A stretch of 42,575 nucleotides of DNA from FEN-1250 sp039918615 (GTDB taxonomy: Bacteria > Gemmatimonadota > Gemmatimonadetes > Gemmatimonadales > Gemmatimonadaceae): NCBI GenBank assembly GCA_039918615.1, contig JBDSHG010000174.1, positions 1 through 42,575 on the forward strand. The letters run 5' to 3'. Below, one piece after another: positions 8,669-17,161 of the stretch (position 1 is the first letter of the stretch; every line of letters starts with the position of its first letter). The notes beneath the pieces were generated by a model. It did not search any database, was not told where the DNA came from, and saw only the letters and a program-made list of their open reading frames with translations. The position numbers were made by a program, and so were the translations under genes.

Positions 8669-9658
8669 ATGGACATACGTCACTGCACATTCCTGGTCGC
8701 ATGCACGCTCGGCGCGGTCGCCGCGCTCCCCGCCCAGTCGATCGACCCGCATTGCACCGATCCCGCGATCGTCGGCGTCGCGCATCAGGGTGGCGATGCG
8801 TGCCAGAAGGTCGCCGACCTCTTCAACTACATGAACATGCAGCTCGGCACCTGGGTCGCGGGCGGCAATCCGACGTTGGGGCAGGGTGGCACGCTCGGCG
8901 GACTCGGACACTTTTCGGTCGGTGTGCGCGCGAACGTGATGAAGGCGACGATCCCGCGCGTCGACGACATCAGCGTGCAGCCCGGACCACCCGTCTCCAC
9001 GAACATCCCGAGCAGCGACAAGTGGGTCGGACTCCCGTCGGTCGACGTCGCGGTCGGGATCTTCAAGGGCTTCCCGGTGGGCATCGCGCACATCGGTGGT
9101 ATCGATGCGCTGGTGAACGTCTCGTATCTGCCGACCTACACGAAGAACTCGATCCATGTCGGCGCGCAGGACAATAAGTGGAAGATCGGATTCGGCGGTC
9201 GCCTTGGGATCATCCAGGAGTCGCTGCTTCTCCCCGGAATCGGCGTGTCGTACATGGTACGCGATCTTCCCACCGCGGAACTGAGCGGCGAGGACAATTC
9301 GGGCAACACCGTGAGCATTTCGGACTATAAAATCCGCACGAAGCAGTGGCGGCTCACGGCGAGCAAGAAGCTGCTCTTCCTCGGCGTCGCGGCCGGCATC
9401 GGGCAGGACAAGTACGATACGAAGGCGCTCCTTACGTACAATGTCGACGGCGACACGCCGAATGCGCCGATCGCGCTGCACATCTCGCCGACGCGCACCA
9501 ACTACTTCGCCGACCTCTCGTTCAACTTCCTCCTCGCGCACATGGTGGCCGAGGTGGGGCGCGTGAGCGGTGGCGACGTCACGACGTACAACAGCTTCTC
9601 GACCGAGGCGAGCGCCGCGCGTACCTACGGTTCGCTCGGACTCCGCATTGGTTTCTGA
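8669..9658 (+). CDS. Exported beta-barrel-like protein of unknown function
   Basis: A 329-residue protein I do not recognise by name. It starts at ATG 8669 behind a good GGAGGA sequence (8660-8665) and begins with a Sec signal peptide (CTLGAVAALPAQS, cleavage probably after ALPA). The mature part has several alternating hydrophobic strands such as FGGRLGIIQESLLLPGIGVSYM and YGSLGLRIGF and ends in Phe, as many outer-membrane barrels do. This supports an outer-membrane location. Three cysteines occur near the mature N-terminus. It sits between purM and ribD with no functional link that I can see; its 3' end overlaps the likely ribD start by 11 bases. Confidence 0.7.
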   Translation: MDIRHCTFLVACTLGAVAALPAQSIDPHCTDPAIVGVAHQGGDACQKVADLFNYMNMQLGTWVAGGNPTLGQGGTLGGLGHFSVGVRANVMKATIPRVDDISVQPGPPVSTNIPSSDKWVGLPSVDVAVGIFKGFPVGIAHIGGIDALVNVSYLPTYTKNSIHVGAQDNKWKIGFGGRLGIIQESLLLPGIGVSYMVRDLPTAELSGEDNSGNTVSISDYKIRTKQWRLTASKKLLFLGVAAGIGQDKYDTKALLTYNVDGDTPNAPIALHISPTRTNYFADLSFNFLLAHMVAEVGRVSGGDVTTYNSFSTEASAARTYGSLGLRIGF

Positions 9659-10769
9659 CTCCGGTGGCGGCACAGCGAGCGGTGCGAGCGCGCGCGACGA
9701 CGCAGCCTTCATGCGCCGCGCGCTCGAGCTCGCACGAAAAGGATGGGGGCAGACAGCGCCGAACCCGATGGTCGGCGCTGTCGTCGTTCGTGACGGCGAG
9801 ATAGTCGGCGAAGGGCACCACAGGGCATTCGGCGCGCCGCACGCGGAGGTCGATGCGCTGCATCTCGCCGGCGATCGAGCGGCCGGTGCTACGCTATACG
9901 TCACGCTCGAGCCATGTGCGCATCACGGCAAGACACCGCCGTGCGCCGACGCGCTCATTGCGGCGAAGGTCGCGCGCGTCGTGATCGCCGCGCGCGATCC
10001 CAATCCGAGGGCGGCGGGGGGTGCCGCGCGGCTGCGCGCAGCCGGCATCGAGGTTACCTCCGGCGTCGTCGAGGGTGCGGCGCGCGAGCTCAACCAGCCG
10101 TTTTTTCATTCGTACGCGGAAAAGCGTCCGTGGGTCACGCTCAAGCTCGCGCTGTCGCTCGACGGCGCGCTCGCCGATGCCGCCGGCCACTCGCGCTGGA
10201 TCACCGGCGATGACTCGCGTCGGCTGGTGCACGAAATGCGCGCGGGAAGCGATGCGATCGGCATCGGCATCGGCACGGCGCTCGCCGACGATCCGTCGCT
10301 CACCGTTCGCGACGCGCCTGCGCCGCGCATCGCGCCTGCCCGCGTGGTCTTCGATCGCGCGGCACGTCTCGCCGCCACGTCGGCGCTCGCACGCACGGCT
10401 CGCGATATTCCGACGTTCGTCGTCGCCGACTCGCCCCCCGTCGCGCGGGCGGCCGCACTCGAAGCACTGGGCGTGCGCATCGTCCAGGCGTCCTCGCTGC
10501 GCGTCGCCCTCGAGCTCCTGGGCGAGGCTGGGGTGCGTTCGCTGCTCGTAGAGGGGGGCGCACGCCTCGCCGGGGCCCTCATTGGGGCCGGAATGGTCGA
10601 TCGTCTGGTTATCTTTCAGGGGTCGGCGATCTTCGGGGTGGGTGCGCTGGGCGCCTTTGCCTTCGTTCCACCCACGGAGCTCCAGTGCGCGCCAGTGTGG
10701 CGCGTGATCGAACGGCGCGAGATCGGCGTGGACACGATGACCGTGTACGCACCTCCTTCGCCGAATTGA
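9648..10769 (+). CDS. ribD: Bifunctional diaminohydroxyphosphoribosylaminopyrimidine deaminase / 5-amino-6-(5-phosphoribosylamino)uracil reductase
   Basis: A protein of about 373 residues catalysing the second and third steps of riboflavin synthesis. The N-terminal cytidine-deaminase-like domain has the zinc site HAEVDAL and PCAHHGKTPPC (residues about 64-98). The reductase domain starts near residue 158 with RPWVTLKLALSLDGALAD and ends with LLVEGGARLAGALIGAGMVDRL. The start is uncertain. Family members usually have a few residues before the conserved FMRRALELARKG, and TTG 9648 supplies them while overlapping the preceding gene by 11 bases. ATG 9711 would cut into the conserved helix. It is the first gene of a ribD-ribE-ribBA-ribH set. 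No FMN riboswitch is seen upstream. Confidence 0.93.
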   Translation: MVSDSGGGTASGASARDDAAFMRRALELARKGWGQTAPNPMVGAVVVRDGEIVGEGHHRAFGAPHAEVDALHLAGDRAAGATLYVTLEPCAHHGKTPPCADALIAAKVARVVIAARDPNPRAAGGAARLRAAGIEVTSGVVEGAARELNQPFFHSYAEKRPWVTLKLALSLDGALADAAGHSRWITGDDSRRLVHEMRAGSDAIGIGIGTALADDPSLTVRDAPAPRIAPARVVFDRAARLAATSALARTARDIPTFVVADSPPVARAAALEALGVRIVQASSLRVALELLGEAGVRSLLVEGGARLAGALIGAGMVDRLVIFQGSAIFGVGALGAFAFVPPTELQCAPVWRVIERREIGVDTMTVYAPPSPN

Positions 10770-10791
10770 CACTTCGAAGGGTGGCGCGCGA

Positions 10792-11421
10792 ATGTTCACG
10801 GGGCTCGTGGAGGAGGTGGGCACGATCGAGCAGCTGCGGGTCACTCCCGCGGGGCGCGAGCTGCGCGTGCGTTGCGGCTACCACGATCTCGCGAGCGGTG
10901 AGAGCATCGCCATCAACGGCGCCTGTCTGACCGTTCGCGAGCATGGTCCTCACTGGTTCACCGTAGCAGCCGTTACCACCACGCTCGAGCGCACCACGAT
11001 CGGCGAATGGGCGGTCGGCCGTCGCGTCAATCTCGAGCGTGCGATGCTCGCCACCGCGCGTTTCGGCGGCCACTTCGTGCTCGGCCACGTCGATGGCGTC
11101 GCCGCCGTCAGCGAGATCGAGACGCAGGGCGATGCGCGGCTCGTGAATCTGTCGCTCCCCGACGGCTTGTCGGAGCTCATGATTCCGCACGGATCGCTCA
11201 GCGTCGATGGTGTGAGTCTCACCGTCAACGAGCTGCCGGCATCCGATGTCGTGCAGCTCTCGTTGATCGAGTACACACTCGCGCACACCACGCTTGGGCA
11301 GCTCAGCGAGGGGCAGCACGTGCAGATCGAGGGCGACGTCATCGGCAAATACGCACGCCGCATGCTCGCGCCGTACCAGGGAGGCTTCCAATCGCCTTCC
11401 ACCTTGCACGCCCGGGACTGA
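10792..11421 (+). CDS. ribE: Riboflavin synthase, alpha chain
   Basis: A 209-residue protein with the two tandem lumazine-binding barrels of riboflavin synthase: MFTGLVEEVGTIE and SIAINGACLTV in the first half, FVLGHVDGVA and SLSVDGVSLTVNE in the second. It dismutates two molecules of 6,7-dimethyl-8-ribityllumazine to riboflavin and a pyrimidine that is recycled by lumazine synthase. The start ATG gives the canonical MFTG N-terminus, 22 bases after ribD. The ribBA start follows after three bases, so translation is probably coupled. The family is called ribE in most bacteria and ribC in some naming schemes. Confidence 0.95.
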   Translation: MFTGLVEEVGTIEQLRVTPAGRELRVRCGYHDLASGESIAINGACLTVREHGPHWFTVAAVTTTLERTTIGEWAVGRRVNLERAMLATARFGGHFVLGHVDGVAAVSEIETQGDARLVNLSLPDGLSELMIPHGSLSVDGVSLTVNELPASDVVQLSLIEYTLAHTTLGQLSEGQHVQIEGDVIGKYARRMLAPYQGGFQSPSTLHARD

Positions 11422-11424
11422 CAC

Positions 11425-12633
11425 ATGGCATTTGCGACCATACAGGACGCGATCGAAGCGATCCGCAACGGGGAGATGCTCATCGTCGCGGACGACGAGG
11501 ATCGTGAGAACGAAGGAGATCTCATCTGCGCCGCCGAGCTGGTGACGCCGGAGATCATCAACTTCATGGCGAAGCGCGCGAGCGGATTGATCTGCCTCGC
11601 GCTCACCCCCGAGCGCTGCGACCAGCTCGGCCTCGGCCTCATCGGCGAGGGGAACATCGACGCGCTGCGCACGGCGTACACGCAGAGCATCGACGCGGCG
11701 CCGAAGTACGGGATCACGACCGGCATCAGCGCGCAGGACCGCGCGCAGACGATTCGCGTCGCCGCAGATCCGGGAAGCGGGCCGGGCGACATTCGCTACG
11801 GCGGTCACGTGCAGCCGCTACGCGCGCGCGCGGGCGGGGTGCTGCAGCGCGTTGGCCACACCGAGACGTCGATCGATCTCGCTCGCCTCGCCGGGCTCGC
11901 GCCCGCGGGCGTCGTCTGCGAGATCCTTCGCGACGACGATGGCGCGCCCGCGCGGCGTCCGCAGCTCGAGGAGTTCGCGGCCGAGCACAATCTCAAGTTC
12001 ATCACCGTCGCGCAGCTCGTCGCTTACCGGCTGCAGACCGAGCGGCTCGTACACCGTGTCGCCGAGGCGCGACTGCCGACCGAGTTCGGCGTGTGGCGGA
12101 TCATCGGCTACCGCAATGATGTCGACGATCGCGAGCACGTCGCTCTCGTGCACGGCGATGTCGACCAGGGCGAGAGCATCCTCGTGCGCATGCACTCGAA
12201 GTGCCTCACGGGCGATGTCTTCGGCTCAATGCGCTGCGACTGCGGATGGCAGCTGCACGCGGCGATGGCGCAGATCGAGAAGGCGGGGAAGGGGGTGGTC
12301 GTCTACCTCGACCAGGAGGGGCGCGGCATCGGGCTCCTCAACAAGATCAAGGCGTATGCGCTGCAGGATGGCGGCGCGGATACCGTCGAGGCGAATACGC
12401 GGCTCGGCTTCGAGCCCGATCTCCGCAACTACGGCATCGGCGCGCAGATTCTCCTCGACCTCGGCCTTCGTTCGATTCGGCCCATGACGAACAATCCGCG
12501 CAAGATCGTAGGTCTCGAGGGCTACGGGCTGCACGTCGAGGAGCGCGTGCCGATCCATGCCCCCGAGACCGCAGAGAACCGCGACTATCTCATCGCGAAG
12601 CACACCAAGCTCGGCCACCTGCTCGCGCACTGA
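11425..12633 (+). CDS. ribBA: 3,4-dihydroxy-2-butanone-4-phosphate synthase / GTP cyclohydrolase II
   Basis: A 402-residue fusion that provides both precursors of riboflavin. The N-terminal DHBP synthase half carries the acidic loop DDEDRENEGDL (residues 23-33), TTGISAQDRA and GHVQPLRAR. The C-terminal GTP cyclohydrolase II half has the zinc cysteines Cys260, Cys271 and Cys273 in SKCLTGDVFGSMRCDCG, and the EGRGIGLLNKIKAY loop. Both halves look complete and active. The stop and the ribH start overlap (TGATG), so lumazine synthase, the next enzyme, is coupled to it. Confidence 0.96.
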   Translation: MAFATIQDAIEAIRNGEMLIVADDEDRENEGDLICAAELVTPEIINFMAKRASGLICLALTPERCDQLGLGLIGEGNIDALRTAYTQSIDAAPKYGITTGISAQDRAQTIRVAADPGSGPGDIRYGGHVQPLRARAGGVLQRVGHTETSIDLARLAGLAPAGVVCEILRDDDGAPARRPQLEEFAAEHNLKFITVAQLVAYRLQTERLVHRVAEARLPTEFGVWRIIGYRNDVDDREHVALVHGDVDQGESILVRMHSKCLTGDVFGSMRCDCGWQLHAAMAQIEKAGKGVVVYLDQEGRGIGLLNKIKAYALQDGGADTVEANTRLGFEPDLRNYGIGAQILLDLGLRSIRPMTNNPRKIVGLEGYGLHVEERVPIHAPETAENRDYLIAKHTKLGHLLAH

Positions 12634-13109
12634 TGACAGACTTCGTGGGAACGGCCGACATGGCCGGCAAGCACGTCGCGATCGTTGTCAGCCGGTTCAA
12701 CGAGCGCGTTACGCAGAAGCTGGTCGATGGGGCGATCGACGCGCTCACGCGGCATGGCGGCGCGCGTGAGAACATCGATGTCGTGTGGGTGCCGGGCGCG
12801 TGGGAGCTCCCCGCGGCGACGCGCGCGCTGCTTGCGACCGAGCGCTACGATGCGATCGTCGCGCTGGGCGCGGTGATTCGCGGCGAGACGCCCCACTTCG
12901 ACTTCGTCGCTGGCGAGGCGTCGCGCGGGCTCGCGGATGCAGGTGCGGACTTCGATGTGCCGATCGGCTTCGGGGTGCTCACGACGGATACGTTCGAACA
13001 GGCCGAGGCGCGTGCGGGCGGCGCGCACGGCAACAAGGGATGGGACGCGGCACTCGCCGCGCTCGAGATGATGAATCTTTTCGAAAGGCTGCGTGCGCGC
13101 GAAGGTTGA
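12633..13109 (+). CDS. ribH: 6,7-dimethyl-8-ribityllumazine synthase
   Basis: A 158-residue lumazine synthase, the usual length for a subunit of the icosahedral or pentameric enzyme. Motifs are VVSRFNERVT at the substrate site, WVPGAWELP, ALGAVIRGETPHFDFV and FGVLTTDTFEQA with the conserved catalytic His in PHFDFV. It condenses the pyrimidine from the RibD branch with dihydroxybutanone phosphate from RibBA. The start ATG at 12633 overlaps the ribBA stop by one base. The gene end overlaps the nusB start by 17 bases. Confidence 0.95.
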   Translation: MTDFVGTADMAGKHVAIVVSRFNERVTQKLVDGAIDALTRHGGARENIDVVWVPGAWELPAATRALLATERYDAIVALGAVIRGETPHFDFVAGEASRGLADAGADFDVPIGFGVLTTDTFEQAEARAGGAHGNKGWDAALAALEMMNLFERLRAREG

Positions 13110-13509
13110 GACGAGGGCGCGCGCGCGTGCCCTCCAGGCATTGTATGCGTGGGACATGAGGCCGGGGCAGCAGCTCGAGCGCGTCGCGGCGCAGATCTGG
13201 GATGATCTGCACGTGGCTGCGGACGAGCGGAAGCGCGCGGCCGTGCTCGTGCGACGCGTGATCGACGAGGGCGTCGAGATCGATCGTGCGCTCCGCGAGG
13301 TAACCGTGAACTGGCGCCTCGAGCGCATCGGCGCAATCGAGCGCTCCGTGCTTCGCCTCGGCAGCGCCGAGCTCGGGCTCGACGACACGCCGCCGCGCGT
13401 CGTGATCCAGGAAGGGGTGAAGCTGGCCGAGCGATATGGCAGCGCGCAGAGCGCCCGTTTCGTGAACGGCGTGCTCGATGCTCTGGCGCGGCAGATGGGC
13501 AAGCTCTAG
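13093..13509 (+). CDS. nusB: Transcription antitermination factor NusB
   Basis: A 138-residue all-helical protein with NusB marks: TRARARALQALYAWD at the N-terminus, NWRLERIGAIERSVLRLGSAEL in the middle and FVNGVLDALAR at the end. NusB pairs with NusE (S10) on boxA RNA and promotes antitermination of rRNA operons. The GTG start at 13093 lies inside the end of ribH behind a GAAAGG sequence. The ribH-nusB order is very common in bacteria. It ends in TAGTG, sharing one base with the GTG of the glycosyltransferase. Confidence 0.93.
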   Translation: MRAKVETRARARALQALYAWDMRPGQQLERVAAQIWDDLHVAADERKRAAVLVRRVIDEGVEIDRALREVTVNWRLERIGAIERSVLRLGSAELGLDDTPPRVVIQEGVKLAERYGSAQSARFVNGVLDALARQMGKL

Positions 13510-14618
13510 TGCGAGTGCTCGTGGTCAATTGGCAGGACCGCGAAAATCCGCAGGCTGGTGGCGCCGAGATTCATCTGCACGAGATCTTCGGCCGGCTGGC
13601 GAAGCGCGGCCACGACGTGACGCTTCTCTGCAGCGGCTGGAAGGGTGCGCCGCAGCGAGCGACGCTCGACGGGATGTCGGTACATCGCGTGGGCACCCGG
13701 TACACCTTCCAGTTCCTCGCGCGTGGCTATTACAGGCGCGTGCTCGCGAGAGAGCGGGCGGACGTGCTCGTGGAGGACATCAACAAGGTGCCGCTCGGGA
13801 CGCCGCGGTGGGGCGCGCAGCACACAGTCGCGCTCGTTCCGCATCTCTTCGGCACGACGGCCTTTCAGGAGGTATCCGTGCCGCTGGCGGCTGCAGTCTG
13901 GCTGCAGGAGAAGCCCCTTCGCCACATCTATGGTAGCACGCCATTCGAGGCGATCAGCGAGAGCACGGCCGACGATCTCGCTGCGCGGGGGATCGCGCGC
14001 TCGCGTATCGTCGTGATCTATCCCGGGATCGACATCGAGGCGTACACCCCGGCTCCGGCGGAACGATCTCCCGCGCCGCTCGTCGTCTACCTGGGGCGGC
14101 TCAAGCGCTACAAGCGGGTGGATCTGGTCATCCGCGCGTTCGCCGAGATGCGGCATCCGACTGCCACGCTCGCGATCGCCGGGAGCGGCGGCTATCGGCC
14201 TGCGCTCGAAGCGCTCGCCCACTCGCTTGACCTCGACGATCGGGTGAAGTTTCTTGGATTCATCTCCGAGGAGCAGAAAGTGTCGCTGCTGCGGAGCGCG
14301 TGGGTGCTGGCCTTCACGTCGCCAAAGGAGGGGTGGGGGATTACGAATCTCGAGGCTGCCGCGTGTGCCACGCCCGTCGTTGCATCGAGCTCGCCGGGGC
14401 TCAGGGAATCCGTCGTCGATGGCGAGACGGGCTTCCTGGTTCCGCACGGCGATCTCTCCGCGCTCACGGCCGCGCTGCGCCGCGTCGTGAGCGATCCGGC
14501 GCTCGTCGCCTCGCTCGGGGCGGCGGGGCGCGACTTCGCGATGCGCTTCACCTGGGACGCGGCCGCTGGCCAGACGGAGGCGCATCTGCAGCGCGTCGTC
14601 TCGGGACCGCTCGCATGA
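13509..14618 (+). CDS. GT4-family glycosyltransferase
   Basis: A 369-residue two-domain GT-B glycosyltransferase. The N-terminal Rossmann domain shows NPQAGGAEIHLHEIFGRL, a glycine-rich loop typical of GT4 enzymes. The C-terminal domain shows VVYLGRLKRYKRVDLVIRA, FLGFISEEQKVSLL and the donor-binding stretch SPKEGWGITNLEAAAC with the ExxxxxxxE pattern. It transfers a sugar from a nucleotide donor to an unknown acceptor, probably a surface glycan or lipid. The GTG start shares one base with the nusB stop. It lies in the same transcript as the PTS genes but its role there is not clear. Confidence 0.88.
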   Translation: MRVLVVNWQDRENPQAGGAEIHLHEIFGRLAKRGHDVTLLCSGWKGAPQRATLDGMSVHRVGTRYTFQFLARGYYRRVLARERADVLVEDINKVPLGTPRWGAQHTVALVPHLFGTTAFQEVSVPLAAAVWLQEKPLRHIYGSTPFEAISESTADDLAARGIARSRIVVIYPGIDIEAYTPAPAERSPAPLVVYLGRLKRYKRVDLVIRAFAEMRHPTATLAIAGSGGYRPALEALAHSLDLDDRVKFLGFISEEQKVSLLRSAWVLAFTSPKEGWGITNLEAAACATPVVASSSPGLRESVVDGETGFLVPHGDLSALTAALRRVVSDPALVASLGAAGRDFAMRFTWDAAAGQTEAHLQRVVSGPLA

Positions 14619-14634
14619 TGCGGAGCGTGGCGTC

Positions 14635-15606
14635 GTGAGAAAGGCGTTCACCGTCGAGCGCGTGCTCGAGCTCATGCGCGAGCCGCTGCAGCTCGAGCTG
14701 CTCAGCGATGATGCGGGGCTCGCGCGCGAGATCCTGAGCAGCGAGGTCTCGAGCCCGGGGCTCGTGCTCGCGGGATACGTCGACCGCTTCCCTGCGCATC
14801 GCGTGCTGGTCTTCGGCGAGACGGAGATGACCTATCTCGCATCGCTGACGCCCACGCGTCGTCGCAAGGTGATGGAGCTCTTCTTCTCCTTCGAAGTTCC
14901 GTGCGTCGTGGTGACGAAGGGGCAAAGCGTTCCCGAGGAGATGATGCAGGCGTCGCGCGCTCGCGGGGTGCCGATTCTCCGGAGCGCACTCAAGACCGCC
15001 GAGTTCTTCGCGCGTGTCAAGCCTGCGATCGCGGAGGAATTCTCGCCGACGACGACGCTGCACGGCTCGCTCGCGGATGTCTATGGTGTCGGACTCCTCT
15101 TCGTGGGGCAGAGCGGCATCGGGAAATCGGAGTGCGTGCTCGACCTCGTCGAGCGCGGCCACCGCCTCGTCGCCGACGATCTCGTCATCGCGACGCGACG
15201 CGGCCACGACATCATCATCGGGCGCGGCCACGAGATGCAGCGACATCACATGGAGATTCGCGGCGTCGGGCTCGTCGATGTACCGGCGATCTTCGGCATC
15301 CGCTCCGTGCGTCTGCAGAAGCGCATCGAGGTGATCGTGAAGCTCGAGGCGTGGGACAAGGCCGACGCGCTGGACCGCACGGGGCTCGACGAGACGACGA
15401 CCAACATTCTCGACGTGCCGATTCCCACCGCGGTGATTCCGCTGAATCCCGGCAAGAACATTACGGTTGTCGCCGAGGTCGTGGCGATGAGCCACCTCCT
15501 TCGCTTCAGCGGCGTCAACACCGCCGAAGCGTTCAACGAGCGGCTGATCGGGCGCATGCGCACGGCCGCGAATGTACGCCAGTATCTGGCGGAAGACGAT
15601 GAGTGA
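14635..15606 (+). CDS. hprK: HPr kinase/phosphorylase
   Basis: A 323-residue HprK. The N-terminal domain is followed by the Walker A loop GQSGIGKSE (about residues 158-166), the VADDLV motif and the HprK signature EIRGVGLVDVPAIFGI (about residues 207-222). It phosphorylates HPr on Ser46 with ATP or PPi and removes the phosphate again, reporting the energy state of the cell. Its target is encoded at 17973-18239 and has the required Ser46. It starts at GTG 14635, 17 bases after the glycosyltransferase, and overlaps the EIIA gene by eight bases. Confidence 0.94.
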   Translation: MRKAFTVERVLELMREPLQLELLSDDAGLAREILSSEVSSPGLVLAGYVDRFPAHRVLVFGETEMTYLASLTPTRRRKVMELFFSFEVPCVVVTKGQSVPEEMMQASRARGVPILRSALKTAEFFARVKPAIAEEFSPTTTLHGSLADVYGVGLLFVGQSGIGKSECVLDLVERGHRLVADDLVIATRRGHDIIIGRGHEMQRHHMEIRGVGLVDVPAIFGIRSVRLQKRIEVIVKLEAWDKADALDRTGLDETTTNILDVPIPTAVIPLNPGKNITVVAEVVAMSHLLRFSGVNTAEAFNERLIGRMRTAANVRQYLAEDDE

Positions 15607-15991
15607 CCCCGTATCGATCGTGCTCGCGCATGGAAAGCTCGCCGAGGGGCTCGTCTCCGCCGTCGAGCAGATCACGGGGATGGGGAGCCGCTTCGTGGCG
15701 ATGTCCAACACGGGCTATAGCGGTGCTGAGCTCGAGCAGAAGTTGCGCGCCGTGGTCGAGGAGAGCGGCGCCAAGGTGGTATTCACCGACCTGCCGGCCG
15801 GCAGCTGCAACATCGCCGCCTTCCGCCTGTTGCGCGACCGCGAGGTTATAGTGGTAAGCGGGGTGAATCTGCCGACGCTCCTGCACTTCGTCACGCATCC
15901 GCAGCTGTCGCCCGAGGAAGCGGCGACGGAGGCGGTCGAGCGCGGCGCTCCGACGCTCAGGGTGACGCTCGGGACGCCTCGTGGCAATTGA
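15599..15991 (+). CDS. Mannose-family PTS component EIIA
   Basis: A 130-residue single EIIA-Man domain. The N-terminal strand leads to the phosphorylation site His11 in VSIVLAHGKLAEGLV, and the later GYSGAELEQKL and DLPAGSCNIAAF segments match the fold. It accepts phosphate from HPr-His15 and passes it to EIIB. The ATG at 15599 overlaps the end of hprK by eight bases; the end overlaps the EIIB start by 11 bases. Unlike E. coli ManX, EIIA and EIIB are separate proteins here. Confidence 0.9.
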   Translation: MSDPVSIVLAHGKLAEGLVSAVEQITGMGSRFVAMSNTGYSGAELEQKLRAVVEESGAKVVFTDLPAGSCNIAAFRLLRDREVIVVSGVNLPTLLHFVTHPQLSPEEAATEAVERGAPTLRVTLGTPRGN

Positions 15992-16481
15992 GCTCTATCG
16001 CATCGATGACCGGCTGATTCACGGACAGGTGATCGTCGGCTGGGGACAGCCGATGGGACTCGCCTTCCTCGTGCTGGTCGACGACGAGGTGGCGCGGAGC
16101 GAGTGGGAGCAGGAGCTCTATCGCATGGGCGTACCTCCGGAGCTGGATGTGTTCTTCGCATCGGTTGCCGATGCGACCACGAAGCTCGATGAGTGGAACC
16201 AGGAGAAACGCCCGGGAATTCTACTGACGTCGGACATCGAGACAATGGTGCGACTGGTCGCCGCAAAGAAATCGATTCGGGCCGTCAACCTCGGCGGCAT
16301 TCATCATCGCGCGGGACGTGTCGAGCGGCTGCGCTACCTGTATCTCACCGGCGACGAAGTACACGCGCTGCTCGAACTCGAGCGGCGCGGAGTGGAAGTC
16401 ACTGCGCGAGACGTGCCCGCGTCGCGGCCCGTTCCATTGAGCTCATTGCTGGACGGAAAAGGCGAGGCGGGCGACGCATGA
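15981..16481 (+). CDS. Mannose-family PTS component EIIB
   Basis: A 166-residue EIIB of the mannose/sorbose family. The active-site loop RIDDRLIHGQV near the N-terminus carries the phosphorylated His14; GWGQPMGLAFLVLVDDEVA and LGGIHHRAG follow as in the family. It moves phosphate from EIIA to the sugar bound by EIIC/EIID. The GTG start at 15981 overlaps EIIA; the stop overlaps the EIIC start by four bases (ATGA). Confidence 0.92.
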   Translation: MAIELYRIDDRLIHGQVIVGWGQPMGLAFLVLVDDEVARSEWEQELYRMGVPPELDVFFASVADATTKLDEWNQEKRPGILLTSDIETMVRLVAAKKSIRAVNLGGIHHRAGRVERLRYLYLTGDEVHALLELERRGVEVTARDVPASRPVPLSSLLDGKGEAGDA

Positions 16482-17161
16482 CGTTCACGATGATTCTCGG
16501 GTTCGCACTGCTCGGGGCGTTCCTCGGTCTGGACGTGGTGAGCTTCCCGCAGGCGATGTTCTCGCGTCCCATCGTGGCCTCGACGCTCGCGGGCACGCTT
16601 GGCGGTAGTGCAGGCGATGGGCTTCTCGCGGGCGTCTTCCTCGAGATGATGGCGCTGGAGACACTGCCGGTGGGCGCGTCGCGGTATCCGGAGTGGGGAA
16701 CGGCGTCCGTCGTGGGGGGAGCGCTCTACGTGTCGCGCCATGGCGACGCGACGAGCGCGCTGCTGTTCGCGATGCTTGGTGCGATGATCACCGCGTGGGT
16801 CGGAGGCTGGAGCATGTACGTGCTGCGGCGGTTGAACGGACGGTGGACCAAGCGCGCGCTCCCCGCCCTCGAGGTAGGGGATGCGAGCGTCGTCACGTGG
16901 CTGCAGATGCGTGGGCTCGGCGCCGATCTCCTGCGCGGCTTCGCGCTCACTGCACTCGCGCTCACGCTGCTCGTTCCGCTCACCACCATCGCGGTCGCGC
17001 ACGGCCACGGCGACTCGGCGACGATCCGCGCCGTGCTCGTTGCGGTCGCCGCATCGATCGCCGGCAGCGCGGCGTGGAAGCTGTCGCACGGGTCGAAGCA
17101 CGGCCCGTGGTTCTTCATCGGAGGGCTCGCGATCGGTTTCGCGCTGCTGCTGCGCGCCTGA
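16478..17161 (+). CDS. Mannose-family PTS permease subunit EIIC
   Basis: A 227-residue membrane protein with about six hydrophobic segments (for example MILGFALLGAFLGLDVVS, ALLFAMLGAMITAWVGG and FALTALALTLLVPL). It shows the EIIC-Man pattern LLAGVFLEMMALETLPVGAS. With EIID it forms the inner-membrane sugar channel. The transported sugar is unknown. It is shorter than E. coli ManY (266 residues) but still covers the domain. The stop overlaps the EIID ATG (TGATG). Confidence 0.87.
   Translation: MTFTMILGFALLGAFLGLDVVSFPQAMFSRPIVASTLAGTLGGSAGDGLLAGVFLEMMALETLPVGASRYPEWGTASVVGGALYVSRHGDATSALLFAMLGAMITAWVGGWSMYVLRRLNGRWTKRALPALEVGDASVVTWLQMRGLGADLLRGFALTALALTLLVPLTTIAVAHGHGDSATIRAVLVAVAASIAGSAAWKLSHGSKHGPWFFIGGLAIGFALLLRA

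Noticed and set aside
9500..9711. FMN riboswitch before the riboflavin genes
   Set aside because: None of the conserved RFN blocks was found upstream of ribD or in the 8653-9711 region; the upstream gene runs directly into ribD.
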